A DNA stretch of 52,766 nucleotides from Bacteroidota bacterium (GTDB lineage: Bacteria; Bacteroidota; Ignavibacteria; Ignavibacteriales; Ignavibacteriaceae), in the NCBI GenBank assembly GCA_021813585.1, contig JAKAJV010000140.1:1-52766 (forward strand). The letters are read 5' to 3'. A model generated the notes under the pieces. That model had not been told where the DNA came from, searched no databases, and worked only from the letters and a program-made list of their open reading frames with translations. Made by a program: the position numbers and the translations under genes. Shown one piece after another: positions 17,210 through 25,950 of this stretch (positions are counted from its first letter, which is position 1; each line of letters opens with the position of its first letter).

Positions 17210-17839
17210 TTATAGTAAAACAGAAAAACCTAGTAGTACCGAAATAAAATTATACTTGGTGCTGGATTTTGATGTATAGCCGTAATAACTTGATTCATCA
17301 GAGAAACTTAATCGTCTATAGTTTAATTCAGTTCTAAATGCTACTGCATCGGTCAGTAAAAATTTTAATCCTACACCGGCATTTATTATTGGGATATCAA
17401 ATTTATCTGATATTCTTGCTAATATGCCGTTCTGGATGGGGAATTGAAATGCATTGGAAATTCCATAACCGGCGCGTACGAAGGGCGCAAAACGTTGATT
17501 CTTTATCCTGAATGTATAAGCCAGATTACCTAAGAAGGCAAATGCCGGTGCACTTTTTTTTATGATAAAACAATTTATTTCCGGTTCAATTGATAATCCG
17601 TCTGCTACGTAAACTGCAGGTATTGCCGCCAATTGAAAGTAACCATAAGACTCATCATGATTAGTGGAATAATTGGAATAAGGGGAGATACTTTCATAAG
17701 TAGAGGAATAGTTATATGAGCCAAAGCTGCCGGATAAGTCTAGCTCCCAGCTGCCTTTTGTAAATGGTTTCTGGGGCTGAGCAAATGCTGCAAAAGAAAA
17801 TAACACAAACAAAACTAAAGAAATTATTGACCGTAACAT
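17210..17839 (-). CDS. outer-membrane beta-barrel protein
   Basis: 209 residues. Signal peptide 1-20 (LVLFVLFSFAAFAQ) is followed by alternating beta strands typical of an eight-stranded OmpA/OprF-like barrel: GSWELDLSGSFGSYNYS, YGYFQLAAIPAVYVADGLSIEPEI, FAFLGNLAYTF, FAPFVRAGYGIS, INAGVGLKFLLTDAVAFRTELNYRRLS and NFISVLLGFSVLL. There is no C-terminal peptidoglycan-binding domain. The start follows AAAGGAG. Role is unknown; small porin-like or structural barrels of this type are common. Confidence 0.85.
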   Translation of the reverse strand: MLRSIISLVLFVLFSFAAFAQPQKPFTKGSWELDLSGSFGSYNYSSTYESISPYSNYSTNHDESYGYFQLAAIPAVYVADGLSIEPEINCFIIKKSAPAFAFLGNLAYTFRIKNQRFAPFVRAGYGISNAFQFPIQNGILARISDKFDIPIINAGVGLKFLLTDAVAFRTELNYRRLSFSDESSYYGYTSKSSTKYNFISVLLGFSVLL

Positions 17840-17913
17840 TTTGTTTCTCCTTTTGATTTCTTAAAAAATGATGTTAATTATACCTTAAGAACGGTTTTGC
17901 TAATATATTTGTA

Positions 17914-18024
17914 TGAATATTTTTATATCCATCTCCTTTCTTTATTTAAAATTATTTTCCCAATAATTATTTGAATATTTTTCTCTCTACCTCCTTTCTT
18001 TACTCAAAATATTTCCTCCCATAT
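17914..18024. repeat. two-copy tandem repeat (about 58 bases) carrying Shine-Dalgarno-like cores
   Basis: The stretch beginning TGAATATTTTT at 17914 recurs at 17972. Shared blocks are TGAATATTTTT, CTCCTTTCTTTA and AAAAT..TTTCC, at roughly three quarters identity. On the minus strand each unit contains an AAAGGAG(G/A) core without a convincing gene behind it. It fills the gap upstream of the barrel gene. Confidence 0.5.
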
Positions 18025-18027
18025 TTC

Positions 18028-18591
18028 TTAGTCACAATTTACTTTGGGTTTTTTATACAAACTCGTAATTAAGAAATATGTTTGATCGTTTATATAAATT
18101 TTTAATTGACTACCTGAACTTACATATTTGACATCAATACAAACATCCCCATATAAATCGAAACAATGAAAAGTAGCATAACTAACTTTATTATTAATTG
18201 CAATTTTCACATCGGCGTTCCAATAAGGTAGATTCCAGCCATTCTGTTCTACATAGTTTTTGTTTAACACTTCAATTTTACCAGTCGTTTGAAAATCTAT
18301 TGTACTGCTGGTATCTTTTTTCCCGCAAATTCTAATATTAATACTTCCGTCTTTTTGAATGTTAAAAAAAGAATTAGAACTACAGCAGATGAAATGTATA
18401 CTTGGATATTCCGCGTCACTGCTATAAGATGCCCCAAAACCCCGGTAATTATTATAAAATAAATTATCGAATGGCGGCGGTGATTTTGGGGGCGGTTCCG
18501 AGGAACTATCTTTGCACCTAGAAAAATTGAAGACAATCAGTACTGCAAGTGAATAGATTGATACATATCTAAAATACTTTTTCGTTTTCAT
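18028..18591 (-). CDS. putative lipoprotein
   Basis: 187 residues. The N-terminal signal (YSLAVLIVFNFSRC) ends in Cys with an atypical lipobox FSRC. A Pro-rich spacer (SSEPPPKSPPPF) leads to a body with six further Cys residues, which could form disulphides (HFICCSSNSF, IRICGKKDTS, HCFDLYGDVCIDV, KVNCD). I do not recognise the domain. It lies 54 bases downstream of the large seven-repeat protein on the same strand and may share its transcript. Confidence 0.7.
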   Translation of the reverse strand: MKTKKYFRYVSIYSLAVLIVFNFSRCKDSSSEPPPKSPPPFDNLFYNNYRGFGASYSSDAEYPSIHFICCSSNSFFNIQKDGSINIRICGKKDTSSTIDFQTTGKIEVLNKNYVEQNGWNLPYWNADVKIAINNKVSYATFHCFDLYGDVCIDVKYVSSGSQLKIYINDQTYFLITSLYKKPKVNCD

Positions 18592-18645
18592 TTTTAAACT
18601 CCTTGAAATTACAAAAGCATCTTCTGCTTCCGGTTGCTTATAGAA

Positions 18646-21417
18646 TTACTTTGTTAGAATCATTTTCCTTGCCTGCACAAATCCGCTTGATTCCAGCCGG
18701 TACATGTAAACTCCGCTTGCAAACCCGCTTGCATTCCACTTAACCTTATGCTCGCCGGCAGATTGAACTTCGTTAACCAAGGTTTTTACTTCCTGCCCGA
18801 GAAGGTTATAAATTATTAGAGTTGTCTTCCCGGCAGTTTTTAACTGATAGCTTATTACCGTAGAGGGATTAAACGGATTAGGATAGTTCTGTTCAAGTTT
18901 ATATTCTAAAACTATTTTATGATCTTTATAGTTTGTTACTTGATTAAAGTAAAAATTAATTCCATTAGTCTCATTTTCCGTGACAGTAATTGGAGTTATA
19001 TTTTCCGGCAAATCCATTCTAAAAGTTATATCGGTTGAAGAATAAATTTTATCAATTCCATTATACCATTTAGATTCTAGTTCATTATTCCCTAGTAAAA
19101 TTCCCAACAAATAATATTTTCCCGGTCTCAAGCCACAAATTTTGTAGCTGCCATTTATTGGATTATTATATTTGGAATAAATCGATAGTTTTGACATATA
19201 ACCGAATTCATCATACGCCACTAATATGTACCCAATTGAATTAGATGAAAGTGTTGAGTCACCGTAATAGATCGTACCTAAAATAGTTCCCTTTGCTTTT
19301 TGCATTTTGAAATCATTTAATTCCAAGTCGGTCTTAGGATTTATATGGATTAAATCTGTTGCTGCGTCGTTAAAAGTTGTGCCGTTATCAAAATAAGTAA
19401 CCGCCACGCTATCAATACTGCTTTTCGAATTTTCATATGTAGATAACAATGCCAATTTATATTCACCCGGGTGTAATTTCATTTTATATCCCCCATTGAA
19501 GGAAAGGTTAGAAAGGGCTATTTCTTTACCGGTAATCGGATCAAGAGCAATTGCTGAAATATTTAGACTATCATTAGATAACCTAACACCATTTTCATCA
19601 ACGGTAAATCCTGCTAAGCTGCAAACATAATCTCTAAAATGTATGTTTATCACTTTTGGGTAATTTGAACTTAATATAATAGTATCTGCAGATAAAAAAC
19701 CATTTTTATTGTTAAACCATTCATCCGCATATTCATTATTACTTGCGATTAATTTATAAGACCCCAAAGGAAGATTTATAAAAATGTAGCCATTATATGG
19801 ATCCCCATAAGTGGAACGTATCAGTCTACCCTCTAAATTATAAATTCCAATAGCTGCTGCACAAGCAAGACCTTCGGGATTATATATCATCCCTTTTATT
19901 CCGCAAAGCAAATGTGAAGGACTTGATTGATAATCGAAGTTAATATTTGCAACCGAATCTTTTTCATTTAATCTAACAACATCCGCATTATTAAAATTAT
20001 CTTTGTTGTTATACCATATGTCTCCATAATCTTTAGAGGAAGCTAATATTTTATAATTACCGGGAAGCAGTTTATTAATAGTATAAGGAGTTGAATCTTT
20101 TTCGGAATAATACAAATATGTTGAACCTATTAAGTTACTATCAACATCAAAAACATATATATATATAGATAACATTATTTGGCGCAATATTTTGCCTGAA
20201 ATTATTGAGCCAGGTTTTAAAGAAATATCAATATTGCTAACTGTGTCACCAGCAATAACCTGAATAGCTTCTGCTGAAACTCTTGAGGAAGAATTATTGA
20301 ACCATTGCTTGGCATAATTCTCATTACCATTATATACAGCAAACAATTTATACTTTCCGGCATTTAATTTATCGAGTACATAGACCCCATTTGAATCAGG
20401 GTATGTTTCGGATATATAATAGTTAGTACTGTCGGTTTCGAGGTTAACTCTTATATAATAATTTTTAAATAATGACCCGTCTTCTTTGGTTATTTTCCCT
20501 GATATTGCACCGCCATAATCCAAATTGAAATTAATATTTTTAACAGTATCTTCTGTAGATAAACTAACAGCCAAAGCTTCCGCTTCGTTTACCGCATGAT
20601 AATAATATTGTGAGGCGTAATTGCCAATATCACTTGTACAACGAATGATATATTTATCGGGCATTAAATTGTTTATACTATAACAGCCGGTGCTATCAGT
20701 TGTAGAGTAATAGAAGCCTGATAAATCTCCAAAAGCATCAACAAAGCAATTTGGCAGCGGATTCCCCATTACGTCCAACACTTTTCCGGTTATTACTCCA
20801 TTATAATGGTCAAGAGAAAAATTTATACCGGCTGTTTCCAGACCATCATTAGCTTGAACTAATGTTGCTTGCATCCAATCGCTTGCATTATCATAATATT
20901 CACTTTTATAGTATCCTGCATATGCATCTGCAAGGACGTAATATTTTCCTTCGGATAAATTCTTAATTGTATATTTACCAGCACTATAAGTTCTGATATA
21001 ACTCGAAGTAATATATTGCCCGTATTTATCGAATAACTTTATTGAGATAGAATTTGAGATCGGGCTTATCCCATCGCTTTCATAAACCGTTCCTGATATT
21101 AAACCTGTACCGGTAAGAACTTTTCTCCCAACAATTAAATTTATTTCTTGTTCCGATTTACCTTGTCTCCTTAGATTTGCCGCGCTAATTAAAAATTTAT
21201 TAATATTTTTAATCGCTTGTTTTTTTTGAAACGAGCTTTGTTCACTAATCATTCTTGAAGAATAATTTGAATGAATTTTTGGTACACGTATCTTAGATTC
21301 TAATAAATTCATAATTACGCTGGAACCTGATTTGTTTTGTGCATTATTGGATACTACCCAAATACAAATAATGATTAAGATGATTAAATTATTTTTCGGT
21401 TGAGTTATGTTTTTCAT
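18646..21417 (-). CDS. large surface protein with seven carboxypeptidase-regulatory-like repeats and T9SS tail
   Basis: 923 residues. Signal region 1-30 (IILIIICIWVVSNNAQ). From about 105 to 800 there are seven beta-sandwich modules of 75-100 residues, each opening with a strand such as ISGTVYESDG, ITGKVLDVMG, ISGKITKEDG, ISGKILRQ, IKGMIYNPEG, LAGFTVDENG or ILGTIYYGDS. Most continue '...GxYxIxxLxxGKYxLxA' and a D/N-WYNN-type turn (EYYDNASDW, QWFNNSSS, DIWYNNKDNF, EWFNNKNGF). This is the CarboxypepD_reg/Cna-B-like fold. The last 75 residues are the sorting domain (LEQNYPNPFNPST, ending RKMILTK). It is likely a stalk or adhesin on the cell surface. Confidence 0.87.
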   Translation of the reverse strand: MKNITQPKNNLIILIIICIWVVSNNAQNKSGSSVIMNLLESKIRVPKIHSNYSSRMISEQSSFQKKQAIKNINKFLISAANLRRQGKSEQEINLIVGRKVLTGTGLISGTVYESDGISPISNSISIKLFDKYGQYITSSYIRTYSAGKYTIKNLSEGKYYVLADAYAGYYKSEYYDNASDWMQATLVQANDGLETAGINFSLDHYNGVITGKVLDVMGNPLPNCFVDAFGDLSGFYYSTTDSTGCYSINNLMPDKYIIRCTSDIGNYASQYYYHAVNEAEALAVSLSTEDTVKNINFNLDYGGAISGKITKEDGSLFKNYYIRVNLETDSTNYYISETYPDSNGVYVLDKLNAGKYKLFAVYNGNENYAKQWFNNSSSRVSAEAIQVIAGDTVSNIDISLKPGSIISGKILRQIMLSIYIYVFDVDSNLIGSTYLYYSEKDSTPYTINKLLPGNYKILASSKDYGDIWYNNKDNFNNADVVRLNEKDSVANINFDYQSSPSHLLCGIKGMIYNPEGLACAAAIGIYNLEGRLIRSTYGDPYNGYIFINLPLGSYKLIASNNEYADEWFNNKNGFLSADTIILSSNYPKVINIHFRDYVCSLAGFTVDENGVRLSNDSLNISAIALDPITGKEIALSNLSFNGGYKMKLHPGEYKLALLSTYENSKSSIDSVAVTYFDNGTTFNDAATDLIHINPKTDLELNDFKMQKAKGTILGTIYYGDSTLSSNSIGYILVAYDEFGYMSKLSIYSKYNNPINGSYKICGLRPGKYYLLGILLGNNELESKWYNGIDKIYSSTDITFRMDLPENITPITVTENETNGINFYFNQVTNYKDHKIVLEYKLEQNYPNPFNPSTVISYQLKTAGKTTLIIYNLLGQEVKTLVNEVQSAGEHKVKWNASGFASGVYMYRLESSGFVQARKMILTK

Positions 21418-21452
21418 ATGTCCGCCTTTTACTTTTTTAATAAGCTTTTACT

Positions 21453-23591
21453 TCATTTAATTAAAATCAATTTTTTCGTATCAACAAATTTTCCAGCCTG
21501 TAAACGATAGAGATAAACTCCGCTCGCTATTCCGCTTGCATTCCATTCAACCTTATGCTCGCCGGCAGATTGAACTTCATTAACCAAGGTTTTTACTTCC
21601 TGCCCGAGAAGGTTATAAATTATTAGAGTTGTCCTGCCTGCAGTTTTCAATTGATATTTGATCACTGTAGTTGGATTGAATGGATTGGGATAGTTCTGTG
21701 ACAATTCATATTTATTAGGAACAGAAAAGTTGACTTCAATTTCATTTGAATATTTATAACTGCCGTCAAAATCTGTTTGCTTTAATCGATAATAATAAAC
21801 TCCGGTTGAAACTGATTTATCGATGAACGAATATTGATGAGGTTGAGTTGATGTTCCATGCCCGGAAATAAAGCCAATCTTTTCCCATTCGCCCTGGCGG
21901 GGCGTATTCCGAAAGCTTTCGGAAGAAGCCCGCTGGATTTCAAATCCCTTGTTGTTTGTTTCAGTAGCAGTTGACCAGTTAAGAATAACTTTATTACCAT
22001 TATCTTTTGCTGTAAATGAGATTAATTCAACTGGTATAGTTGGTAAACCAAATAATCCGGTATGTATAGTCGCTTTTTCATGTGTTGCATTATAAAAAGT
22101 TAAACCATTATCCTGTTCGTTTACTTTAGGAGAATTTTCTTTTTCATATGCTCTCATCAACATATCCAGAAATCCCATTTCTATTTGGCTTAGCGGTTTA
22201 TAAGTTGGAACAATTAAACACACATTAAACGATTTTTGTGAATTAGAAACATCCGGGTTTCGCGGACCTAACTGCGAGAGGATACTATCTTTGGCAAAAT
22301 ACACAATTGAATCGGAATAACAGCTATAAATATCAACGCTGTCAGTAAATGATTTAATACAAAATAACGTTGGATTTGCAAGTGCTTTTATTGGAAATTC
22401 AACTTCATGGATACCAATAAATCCTGCCAGATAAAGTTCCAGATCATTAAATTTGTCCCGTGAAGGATAATCTTTTTTATCTACCAATAAATCATAATAA
22501 GTACCGGAAACATTATTAATACTTGAAAAAACACCATTACAATCAGTATAACCTCCAAATCCAGTACCCTGATATTCAATTCCAGACCAGTGAGATTCTC
22601 CCAAGCCTTTAATATAAATACCCCAATTATGCAGAATTTCATGATTAAGTGTTGCCATATTATCCATTGCTTTTCTTTCAATCTGAATAATTCCACTCAA
22701 TCTTCCCGCACTTCCAATTGTTCCATCTCGGTAAAAAACATCACGTAATTGTCTATTTATTACTCCATCATCATAGTCCTTCGTCTTTAGAAACTGGGCT
22801 GTTCGTCTTATACCTTCTTCAAGGTTAAATGGATATTTACAATTCATTAGAAAATTAAAATCAATGATTAAAAAATCATAATCATCATTAAAAAAAGAAT
22901 AAAATTTATTAGTAATTGGAGAGCATTCAAGATTTAATTGAGGATATATCTCGAAAGGATCTACAACAATATTTACTACATGAGGCGTAGCATACATATT
23001 ATCATAAATTTTAACAACTGTGGGACTATTTTCAGTTCTAAGATGTATTATTTCTACCCAATCAGGAGTAGGATCGTTCCAACTATCCGGTATCTCCGTT
23101 TTTTGCGTTCCATCATTAAAGGTGATAAGGAAACTTGTTTCATATTTCATAAAATAAGCAACACAACTGGTTAAAAAAGTATTTCTTTTCAGCCAATCAT
23201 ATTCATAAGGGCTAGGTGTCAAATTGCTCAAAGTGAAAATGCTATCCCCTGCTGTTTCATCACCATGTGTACCATCATTATATAAATCAACATAGTTTGT
23301 ATCACTAACTCCATTTATGAAAATTCCAGGATTTATATGTTTTATTTGGAGTGTTCTCACATTATTTTTTTTAACTATTACATACAATGTATAAGTATCT
23401 GTCTCCCGAAGGATAAAAGGATTAACAAATACTTTAGTAATTGTGCTATTCCCTTCCTGAATTTTATGAAGTTTAATATTGGAATTATAGTATACGGGTT
23501 GCCGGGGCATCAGCTTTTGTGAGAATAAAGAAGAAGCGAAAATTACCAGGCAAAATGATGAAAGAATAAATTGTTTCATACTAAAACTCAT
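21453..23591 (-). CDS. secreted HExxH metallopeptidase-like protein with T9SS tail
   Basis: About 712 residues from ATG 23591 (MSFSMKQF); ATG 23579 (MKQFILSSF) also fits the signal peptide FCLVIFASSLFSQ. The frame is open further upstream without a signal. Near residue 320 there is ATLNHEILHNWGIYIKGLGESHW, a zincin-type HExxH with a downstream His. The upstream half (VYYNSNIKLHKIQ..VVDPFEIYPQL) resembles no family I know. A linker with FN3-like strands (PVELISFTAKDNGNKVILNWSTATETNN) and the sorting domain (LSQNYPNPFNPTT) follow. Within the linker an extra ASSESFRNTPRQGE is encoded by a palindromic element (21900-21931). Peptidase activity is inferred from the motif only. Confidence 0.75.
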   Translation of the reverse strand: MSFSMKQFILSSFCLVIFASSLFSQKLMPRQPVYYNSNIKLHKIQEGNSTITKVFVNPFILRETDTYTLYVIVKKNNVRTLQIKHINPGIFINGVSDTNYVDLYNDGTHGDETAGDSIFTLSNLTPSPYEYDWLKRNTFLTSCVAYFMKYETSFLITFNDGTQKTEIPDSWNDPTPDWVEIIHLRTENSPTVVKIYDNMYATPHVVNIVVDPFEIYPQLNLECSPITNKFYSFFNDDYDFLIIDFNFLMNCKYPFNLEEGIRRTAQFLKTKDYDDGVINRQLRDVFYRDGTIGSAGRLSGIIQIERKAMDNMATLNHEILHNWGIYIKGLGESHWSGIEYQGTGFGGYTDCNGVFSSINNVSGTYYDLLVDKKDYPSRDKFNDLELYLAGFIGIHEVEFPIKALANPTLFCIKSFTDSVDIYSCYSDSIVYFAKDSILSQLGPRNPDVSNSQKSFNVCLIVPTYKPLSQIEMGFLDMLMRAYEKENSPKVNEQDNGLTFYNATHEKATIHTGLFGLPTIPVELISFTAKDNGNKVILNWSTATETNNKGFEIQRASSESFRNTPRQGEWEKIGFISGHGTSTQPHQYSFIDKSVSTGVYYYRLKQTDFDGSYKYSNEIEVNFSVPNKYELSQNYPNPFNPTTVIKYQLKTAGRTTLIIYNLLGQEVKTLVNEVQSAGEHKVEWNASGIASGVYLYRLQAGKFVDTKKLILIK
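21900..21931 (-). repeat. palindromic element inserted in frame in coding sequence (copy 1)
   Basis: The 18-base perfect palindrome TTCCGAAAGCTTTCGGAA is nested in outer arms GGGC/GCCC. It encodes the inner part of ASSESFRNTPRQGE in the linker of the metallopeptidase-like protein. The same linker in the cytochrome (QKKLGDTW) is about nine residues shorter. Confidence 0.8.
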
Positions 23592-23640
23592 TGTTAAATA
23601 ATTCGTTTTGTTAAAAATATATTGTGTCTTAATAGTTAGT

Positions 23641-24012
23641 TTATTCAGAATTAAATTTCTTCCTGTCAAAAATTCGTAAAAAGCTTGTAAAAAAATTTCT
23701 TGTGTAAAGCATTGTCTTTGTCGATATATAATCATTCGCTTTCATCTGATAGTAATAAGCCCCGCTTTTAATCCGGCTGCCTCCAATGTTGAAAGCATCA
23801 AATTGAACTTCATAAACGCCCGGCTCGTGCTGTTGATTTACTAATCGTTCAATCATCTCGCCGGAAGAATTAAATAAAGTAATTTCTACTTTCGACATTT
23901 CAGGCACACAATATTTTATCTTTGTCTTTTTCCTGAACGGATTCGGGTAATTCTGACTTAACTGAAATTCCGACGGATTTATTTTTTCTATGTTGGAAAC
24001 TATCAACAGCAT
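23641..24012 (-). CDS. orphan T9SS sorting-domain ORF without passenger
   Basis: A 123-residue ORF that is almost wholly a T9SS tail: FQLSQNYPNPFRKKTKIKYCVPEMSKVEITLFNSSGEMI, then EPGVYEVQFDAFNIGG and SGAYYYQMKANDY. It lacks any signal peptide or passenger, and runs 18 residues past the usual end (FFTSFLRIFDRKKFNSE). The ATG at 24012 has no clear ribosome site. It sits between the HTCS and the metallopeptidase, both on the same strand. It could be a remnant of a lost secreted protein or a spare sorting cassette. Confidence 0.5.
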   Translation of the reverse strand: MLLIVSNIEKINPSEFQLSQNYPNPFRKKTKIKYCVPEMSKVEITLFNSSGEMIERLVNQQHEPGVYEVQFDAFNIGGSRIKSGAYYYQMKANDYISTKTMLYTRNFFTSFLRIFDRKKFNSE

Positions 24013-24060
24013 TGCTTCTTAAGTTTACTGCTGCAATGGTAAGTTTTGGGAGGAAAGTAT

Positions 24061-24077
24061 TCTACCAAATTGGTAGA
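24061..24077. promoter_or_regulatory. short perfect palindrome between HTCS and orphan T9SS ORF
   Basis: TCTACCAA-A-TTGGTAGA gives two perfect 8-base arms around one base, in an AT-rich gap of 114 bases. It could be an operator or a weak terminator hairpin; there is no T run on either side long enough to decide. Confidence 0.35.
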
Positions 24078-24126
24078 TAATACTATCGCATATGTCTATT
24101 ACTTGGGATTAATAATTTTTTGTTTA

Positions 24127-25950
24127 TTAACAGTTGTTAAAATTATGGTGATATTGAGACGGCGAGACACCAAACTGCTTTCTAAAAGATTCCGCAAAGT
24201 GTGAAGGATTGCTAAAGCCTACTTCAAGCGCAATCTCCGATATATTTCCGAAATTACTTTCAATCAGCTTTGCAGCATAGCTTAATCTAACCTGCTTAAT
24301 AAATTCGCTCGGTGCTTCGCCGGTTAACGCAACTAGTTTTTTATGCAGCAGCGATCGGCTTGCGCCGATTTTATAAGCGAACGATTGGACATCGAAATGG
24401 CTGTCCGATAAATTCTGGTTAATTATTTCAACTGCCCTTTGCAGAAATCTTTTGTCAGCAGCAGGAATGCTATTTTCTTTAATCTCAAGCAATCCGTTCT
24501 TTCTGAAATATTCGTGAAGCCGCTTTCTCTGCTCAATAAGATTTTTTATTCTTGCAGTTAATTCTTCGGCGTTAAAAGGTTTAACTATATAATCGTCAGC
24601 GCCTGTTTCCAATCCCTCAATCTTATCATGTCCGCCGGCTTTTGCGGTTAATAATATTACAGGAATATGACTCGTCCTTTCGTCGGCTTTTAATTTTGCA
24701 CACAGCTCAAAGCCATCCATTATGGGCATCATAATATCGCTTACTATAATATCGGGAATATTTTCAGTTGCGCTCTTAAATCCGGTTTCTCCATCTCCTG
24801 CTTCAATAATTTTATAACAATTTTTCATAAAACCCGCTATATAATTCCTTACATCATTATTATCTTCAATAATCAGCAGCAAAGGTTTTGAGTTATCGAT
24901 TAGTTCTTCAATGTTCGGCTTAACGGTTTGTGTTCCCGTCTGATGTGAGCCTACTTCAAATGAAGGAAGGATTTGCTTTTCTTTTATACTGCATTCTTCA
25001 ACAATCTCCTCTTCCCTAAGATAAGCTTTCCCAACCGGAATAATAATAATAAATGTGGAGCCTTTTCCTTCTTCACTTTTAACTTTTATTTGAAATCTAT
25101 GCAATTCAATAAGTTCTTTAGAAAGTGCTAATCCGATTCCGGTTCCTTGCCTTTCTCTTGTATGGCTTCCATCAACCTGGTAAAAACGGTCGAATATTTT
25201 ATCGATCTTATCTTTAGGAATTCCTATTCCCGAATCCGTAACAAAAACTTGAGCCTCATTATTTTCTTTTTTTACCAGAACAGTTACGCTGCCGTAGTGT
25301 GGTGTAAATTTAATAGCGTTTGAAATAACGTTTAAAAGTATTTTTTCCGTTTTATCAACATCAACATAAACAATTAAATTATTTTCTGCCGGTACAAAAT
25401 TAAAGCTGATTTGCTTGCTTTCTGCAAAAGGCGTTAAAGACGAAATCAACTGTCTGACGAGAATAATTAAATCCTGCCTTTGGGCTCTTAAATTCATTTT
25501 GCCTGCTTCAATGCGCGATAAATCGAGAAGCTGGTCTACTAACCTTTTCAGCCGCAAAGCATTTCTATGAATCAGGTCTGCATCATTCTTTATGTCTAGA
25601 TCTTTTGTAAGATCGAAAATCTTTTTTGCCGGACCAAGTATTAAAGTAAGCGGTGTTCTGAATTCATGCGAAATGTTCGTAAAGAATCCGGTCTTAATTC
25701 GATCAATTTCTTTTAGCTTTTCCGAATGATTCAGTTCCAATTCCAACCGGCTTTTCAAACGCTGTTTGCGCAGATCATAATTCCTGATAAATATTATAAA
25801 AGAAACAAACACCATAAAATACAGCGTATATGCCCACCAGGTTTTCCACCAGGGCGGATTGATAATTATTTTAATGGAAGCACTGTTTTCATTCCATATG
25901 CCGTCATTGTTAGAGCCTTTAACATGAAAGGTATAATCTCCCGGTTCCAA
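24127..25950 (-). CDS. hybrid two-component regulator, C-terminal half (kinase, receiver, AraC domain) after a frameshift
   Basis: This frame continues the gene whose first half ends at 25866. The nominal start here is an internal TTG within the Y_Y_Y domain (LEPGDYTFHVKGSNNDGIW), so it is not a true separate gene. Order: end of Y_Y_Y (1-31), membrane helix 41-57, HisKA with ISHEFRTP (His95), HATPase (NVISNAIKFTP, DSGIGIPKDKIDKIFDRFYQ, GTGIGLALSKEL), receiver (IEDNNDVRNYI, phospho-Asp in SDIMMP) and a C-terminal AraC-type HTH (SLLHKKLVALTGEAP, IALEVGFSNPSHFAESFRKQFG). HTCS proteins sense periplasmic ligands and activate nearby genes directly. Restoring one A at 25996-25999 joins the halves. 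Confidence 0.9.
   Translation of the reverse strand: MEPGDYTFHVKGSNNDGIWNENSASIKIIINPPWWKTWWAYTLYFMVFVSFIIFIRNYDLRKQRLKSRLELELNHSEKLKEIDRIKTGFFTNISHEFRTPLTLILGPAKKIFDLTKDLDIKNDADLIHRNALRLKRLVDQLLDLSRIEAGKMNLRAQRQDLIILVRQLISSLTPFAESKQISFNFVPAENNLIVYVDVDKTEKILLNVISNAIKFTPHYGSVTVLVKKENNEAQVFVTDSGIGIPKDKIDKIFDRFYQVDGSHTRERQGTGIGLALSKELIELHRFQIKVKSEEGKGSTFIIIIPVGKAYLREEEIVEECSIKEKQILPSFEVGSHQTGTQTVKPNIEELIDNSKPLLLIIEDNNDVRNYIAGFMKNCYKIIEAGDGETGFKSATENIPDIIVSDIMMPIMDGFELCAKLKADERTSHIPVILLTAKAGGHDKIEGLETGADDYIVKPFNAEELTARIKNLIEQRKRLHEYFRKNGLLEIKENSIPAADKRFLQRAVEIINQNLSDSHFDVQSFAYKIGASRSLLHKKLVALTGEAPSEFIKQVRLSYAAKLIESNFGNISEIALEVGFSNPSHFAESFRKQFGVSPSQYHHNFNNC

Noticed and set aside
25890-25950. Separate start for a stand-alone histidine kinase
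   Set aside because: The start would be a TTG inside a conserved Y_Y_Y strand; the upstream sensor frame joins it after one base is restored.
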